Shown piece by piece: positions 34,316-37,281 of a DNA stretch of 37,281 nucleotides. This stretch comes from Anaerosphaera aminiphila DSM 21120. Its GTDB lineage: Bacteria > Bacillota > Clostridia > Tissierellales > Peptoniphilaceae. The notes under the pieces were generated by a model. It was given only the letters and a program-made list of their open reading frames with translations, was not told the DNA's origin and did not search any database. The translations under genes were made by a program, and so were the position numbers. Position 1 is the stretch's first letter, and each line of letters opens with the position of its first letter. Where the stretch lies: assembly GCF_900129925.1 (NCBI RefSeq), contig NZ_FQXI01000017.1, forward strand, positions 1 to 37,281, written 5' to 3'.

Positions 34316-35233
34316 ATGGAAAGAATATTATATCTAAATGATAAAACTTTTCCAGATTTGTTTTATAAACATCCAATATATAAAAATAACAATTCTTTTA
34401 ATATTGAAAATAGGATTGTGGACAAAATAAATGAATATAATTTTAAGTTAAACATTAAATCAATAGAATATGGTGATGTTAAAGCAACATCAGGTTTAAA
34501 AGATTCTGGAAAATTTTTTGGACTTATTCTGGATATTATTGATATTAATGTTGTGAAAATGGATCTACCTATACTAAAACTTGATAAAGGGGAATTCTAT
34601 TATAAAATATTTGGATATATTTTTATATCTAATAATGAAGAGGTTTCGAGGAGTGCATTATTCTCGCAAACTATTTTTCCAGAATTGATTACAATTATAA
34701 ATGACAGTCTTGATAGTCCAAACTTCAAGGTTTCAAATAAGCCGATATATTTAATTAATCTAATAGCTACAGAGATCAAGGCTTCTTATTTGTTACAAGA
34801 GCTGTATCTAATGAAGTTATTTGGAATTGAAATTGTCAATATTTTTAATGAGTGGATGGATGATTCTGTAGTAATAGAAAACTTTAAAAGTTTTGACAAA
34901 ATTTTTCACGGAAGTAATCTTGATGATATATATGAGTACAATAGCATTAAAAACGATTTTGTATTGAAATTAGATAGATTTAATACCGGACTTGAAAAGG
35001 TAGATGGAGAGTATAAAGTAAAAGGCAGTAATGAAAAGTTTTATTGGATAAGAGCTTTAGGATTGACTTTATTAGCAATAAATTCTAATTTAATGGTGGA
35101 CTTATCTTTAATTAATGATTTTAACAATAAGTATTCTAATGAGATTACAAATCAAAGTAAATTTAAAAGAACTCAAATATTATTCGAATATTTAGAGAAG
35201 CTAAAAAAGGGGAAGGAGTATTTTGATGTTTGA
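34316..35233 (+). CDS. Unrecognised 305-residue protein of the restriction cassette
   Basis: I do not recognise this 305-residue protein. It is rich in Ile, Asn and Asp and has no clear nuclease signature such as PD-(D/E)xK or HNH that I can point to, no membrane segment and no signal peptide. Visible blocks are 'DVKATSGLKDSGKFFGLILDI', a beta-like 'FYYKIFGYIFIS' and a helical C-terminus ('FKRTQILFEYLEKLKKGK'). GGAGGT precedes the ATG, and its last 8 nt overlap the McrB-like ATPase gene. Since that ATPase lacks the usual N-terminal DNA-recognition domain, this protein may supply target recognition; that is inference. It could also be the nuclease. Confidence 0.65.
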   Translation: MERILYLNDKTFPDLFYKHPIYKNNNSFNIENRIVDKINEYNFKLNIKSIEYGDVKATSGLKDSGKFFGLILDIIDINVVKMDLPILKLDKGEFYYKIFGYIFISNNEEVSRSALFSQTIFPELITIINDSLDSPNFKVSNKPIYLINLIATEIKASYLLQELYLMKLFGIEIVNIFNEWMDDSVVIENFKSFDKIFHGSNLDDIYEYNSIKNDFVLKLDRFNTGLEKVDGEYKVKGSNEKFYWIRALGLTLLAINSNLMVDLSLINDFNNKYSNEITNQSKFKRTQILFEYLEKLKKGKEYFDV

Positions 35234-35762
35234 TCAAAAAATATATTTTGGTGCTCCAGGCACAGGTAAAAGTTTTGAAATAAATAAACAATTAGCCAAT
35301 ATACCCAATAGTCAAATATTTAGAGTAGTTATACATCCAGAGTATAGTTATCTTGATTTTATTGGGCAATTATTACCTTACAAGGATTCTAATGGTACTG
35401 GCTTTAAGTTTTTTCCGGGAGTACTAACCTTGGCATTGATGAAAGCATATGAAGATTTATCGAAAGATGTATATTTGGTTTTAGAAGAATTATCAAGAGG
35501 TAATGTTTCTGCTATCTTTGGCGATATATTTCAATTATTAGACAGAAATGAAAAGTTTGAAAGTGAATATCCTATTAGAAATGAAAATATTACATCTCAC
35601 ATACCTCAAATTACGGATGATCAACTTGTGTTTCCTAGCAATTTTAATATTTTATGTAGTGTAAACACAAACGATCAAAATGTATTTCCAATGGATACTG
35701 CTTTTAAAAGAAGATTTGATTGGATTTATGTATCACCAAGACCTGCAGCTGGGAAGAAATGA
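35226..35762 (+). pseudogene. McrB-like AAA+ ATPase, 3' end missing
   Basis: The 178-residue frame is an McrB-type AAA+ motor: Walker A 'FGAPGTGKSFEI' begins only at about residue 8, then 'VVIHPEYSYLDFIGQLLP', Walker B 'YLVLEELSRGNVSAIFGDIFQLLDR' and 'ILCSVNTNDQNVFPMDTAFKRRFDW' (sensor and arginine-finger region). McrB-like proteins continue well beyond this with a lid domain and usually carry an N-terminal DNA-binding domain; neither is present. Homology fades at about 35,745, the frame stops at 35762, and surface-protein sequence takes over in another frame. The expected mcrC-like nuclease partner is absent. The start ATG 35226 overlaps the previous gene by 8 nt behind GGGGAAGGAG. Confidence 0.82.
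35744..35762. other. Junction between the McrB-like gene and a surface-protein gene
   Basis: Two unrelated coding regions, one without its 3' end and one without its 5' end, meet within about 20 bp around CCTGCAGCTGGG. No insertion sequence, attachment repeat or terminator lies between them. This may be a true deletion or recombination scar or an assembly join; the sequence alone cannot tell. Confidence 0.6.
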
Positions 35763-37281
35763 CAATAGGTAATGATGTTGAATGGTACCAAGAGAATTAT
35801 CTAAGTTTAGTTGGTAATTCAGCCAGTAGCAGTAATTTTACTCAAAAAGTAATTTTTGGGGAAAGAGCTAAGATTGAGGCCAAAAATTCATCCTATAGTA
35901 TTAAATTTACTTTTGTAAAAGCTAACGTAGAATTTGGGAAAGGTTCTAGTATAAAATTACAGTCAACAGGATATGGAATTCATATGTTGAATTTGCAAAT
36001 GTAACTATGAAAACTTGGAATGTAGGAAACATGTCAGATACTGAAAGTGCAAAATTTGAGGGAGTTAAAAATGCTAAATTAATAGGTGGATCAGGAATTC
36101 AAATAAATCTTGTTGAATCTGATAATGCAGACTTAGTTAATTATTTCAAAGGAAATCCTACAAATAATAGTCGTAGAATCGTTGTGGAAAGAACTCCTAT
36201 AGGAGAAGTTGGAGTAAGATATATTAACCAACTTGGTGAAGTTGTAGGAGAGCAACAGATAATTCCAATTGCAGATAAAGACGCATATTATCCAGGTGAT
36301 AATATAGTTATTCCAGATGCATTATTAACTAACCCTGCAATACCTGAAGGATATCATTATGCAACAGCTGAAGAATTAATAGCAATGGGAAAAACTCAAC
36401 CGGAATATGCCATTGCAGGCGAAAAAGGTGTTGAGGATCCTAAAATAACAGATATTTATGTTCACAGTGATAAAGTAGATTATACAGTGAATTTCGTAAA
36501 TGTTTTAACAGGTGAAGCAGTGGGAACATCTGCATTTAATGATTATGTTGATGTAACTATTAAACTAAGTGAAAGTAACTATACAGATAAAATTCCTGAT
36601 GGATATCACTATGCATCAGCAGAGGAATTAAAAGAAGGACAAGTACAAACAGACGAAATTAAAGTTGCTAAAGATGGCATATACACAGTATATGTTATAG
36701 AAGCAAAAGAAATAATAGATGCAAGAAATACTGCAAAAGCGGAAGTACAAGCTGCAGCAGATAAGAAAATTGGAGAAATCAATAAAGTAGTAGGAGCAGA
36801 CCCTGAAGAAGTACAAGCTGCAATAACTAATGTAAACACAGAAAAAGAAGCTGGTTTTAAAGCAATTGATGATTCAAAAACAACAGCAGATATAACAACA
36901 GCAAAAGATGCTGCAATAGATAAAATTAATAAAGTAGCTCTTCCAAAGGGTGAAGCAGAAAAATTAGCAGATGCAAAAGCCAAAGCTAAAGCAGAAATCG
37001 ACCAAGCAGCAAAAGATAGAACTGAAGAAATCAAAGCAATGGACAATGTATCAGATAAAGCAATAGAAGATGCAGTAGCAAAAGTAGAAGAAGAAAGAGC
37101 AGCAGGAAACAAAGCAGTAGACGAAGCAACTACAATAGAAGATGTAGGAACAGTAAAAGTAGATGCAATAGACAAAATAAACAAAGTTACTCCAAAAACA
37201 GAAGCTGAAGAATTAGCAGATGCAAAAGCCAAAGCTAAAGCAGAAATCGACCAAGCAGCAAAAGATAGAACTGCAGCAATC
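35756..37281 (+). pseudogene. Repeat-containing surface protein, 5'-truncated, frameshifted, runs off the window
   Basis: The gene lacks a start and signal peptide. From about 35,756 it reads 'DVEWYQENYLSLVGNSASSS' and 'VEFGKGSSIKLQSTGYG' in one frame, then continues with 'SYVEFANVTMKTWNVGN' in another. A single missing base at about 35,979-35,981 would join the two. The second frame stays open to 37281. It contains two copies of a P-x-GYHYA-x-AEEL segment (about 36,344 and 36,595), then DUF1542-type Ala/Lys helical repeats with a 249-bp period. Such proteins are wall-anchored adhesins of Gram-positive cocci. Whether the frameshift is real or a sequencing error is open. Confidence 0.7.
36964..37273 (+). 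repeat. DUF1542-type repeat units with a 61-bp identical segment
   Basis: Bases 36964-37024 recur without change at 37213-37273, a spacing of 249 bp (83 codons). The encoded unit contains 'LADAKAKAKAEIDQAAKDRT' and 'DAIDKINKV'. A more diverged unit precedes it from about 36,700. The near identity points to recent duplication or gene conversion and makes this area prone to repeat-number change and misassembly. Confidence 0.85.

Noticed and set aside
36609-37232. 207-codon minus-strand frame rich in Ser and Ala
   Set aside because: It is the reverse complement of the Ala/Lys repeat region of the adhesin. Its composition mirrors the repeats and no start signal is present.
1-37281. CRISPR arrays, tRNA or rRNA genes
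   Set aside because: I saw no regularly spaced short repeats, no cloverleaf-like segments ending in CCA and no rRNA-like sequence. The only strong repeats are coding repeats in the adhesin.

Overview
The window is AT-rich DNA from a low-G+C Gram-positive bacterium (Firmicutes). Strong purine-rich Shine-Dalgarno sites, a conjugation module of the clostridial 'CD11xx' type, a copper-amine-oxidase-like stalk domain and a DUF1542-type surface protein would fit anaerobic cocci such as Finegoldia, Anaerococcus or Peptoniphilus. That placement is inference; no rRNA or tRNA is present to test it. All genes I accept lie on the + strand. Nearly all of the window is mobile DNA.

Layout. (1) 1 to about 3,870: the end of a Tn916/Tn5397-like conjugative transposon. 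It holds an ORF7-like sigma factor, an ORF8-like helix-turn-helix protein, about 300 bp of unexplained GC-richer non-coding DNA, an orphan MazF/PemK toxin, a 56-residue protein and a large serine recombinase with a strong terminator. (2) About 3,870 to 4,875: a sliver of the DNA it sits beside, namely a promoter, a small XRE regulator and the first ~220 codons of hsdM (type I restriction methylase). hsdM is cut inside its SAM-binding motif. (3) About 4,876 to 32,124: a second integrative conjugative element (ICE) in hsdM. It carries a RepA_N-type initiator, DnaC-like ATPase, PcfB-like protein, BRO antirepressor, VirD4 coupling ATPase, two SSB-like proteins, a full type IV secretion set (Maff2/VirB2-like, TrbL/VirB6-like, PrgI/VirB3-like, VirB4, NlpC/P60 wall hydrolase, DUF4315, DUF4366), an LRR/coiled-coil surface protein, topoisomerase III, a C5 cytosine methylase and a 2,547-residue ArdC-like/methylase-like/helicase protein. 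(4) 32,153 to about 35,750: a restriction cargo with its own promoter: XRE regulator, double-domain N6-adenine methylase, an unrecognised 305-residue protein and an McrB-like AAA+ ATPase cut off at its 3' end. (5) About 35,750 to 37,281: an abrupt junction into the middle of a repeat-containing surface protein gene, frameshifted once and running off the window.

How it fits together. The ICE genes are tightly packed, often with 4-14 nt overlaps, as expected for a polycistronic transfer operon. They are punctuated by hairpin plus T-run elements placed just upstream of the Shine-Dalgarno sites of repA, ssb, topB and the second ssb. No relaxase and no integrase for the second ICE were found, and the 3' half of hsdM is absent, so its right end is missing here, either beyond the 35.75 kb junction or lost.

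Most notable observations: a complete TnpV-like gene with a near-consensus Shine-Dalgarno site nested out of frame inside the disordered linker of the giant helicase gene; a restriction cassette pairing a FokI-like double adenine methylase with an unrecognised protein and a stand-alone McrB-type ATPase; and a shared C-terminal SILGQI tail on the giant helicase and the second SSB-like protein.
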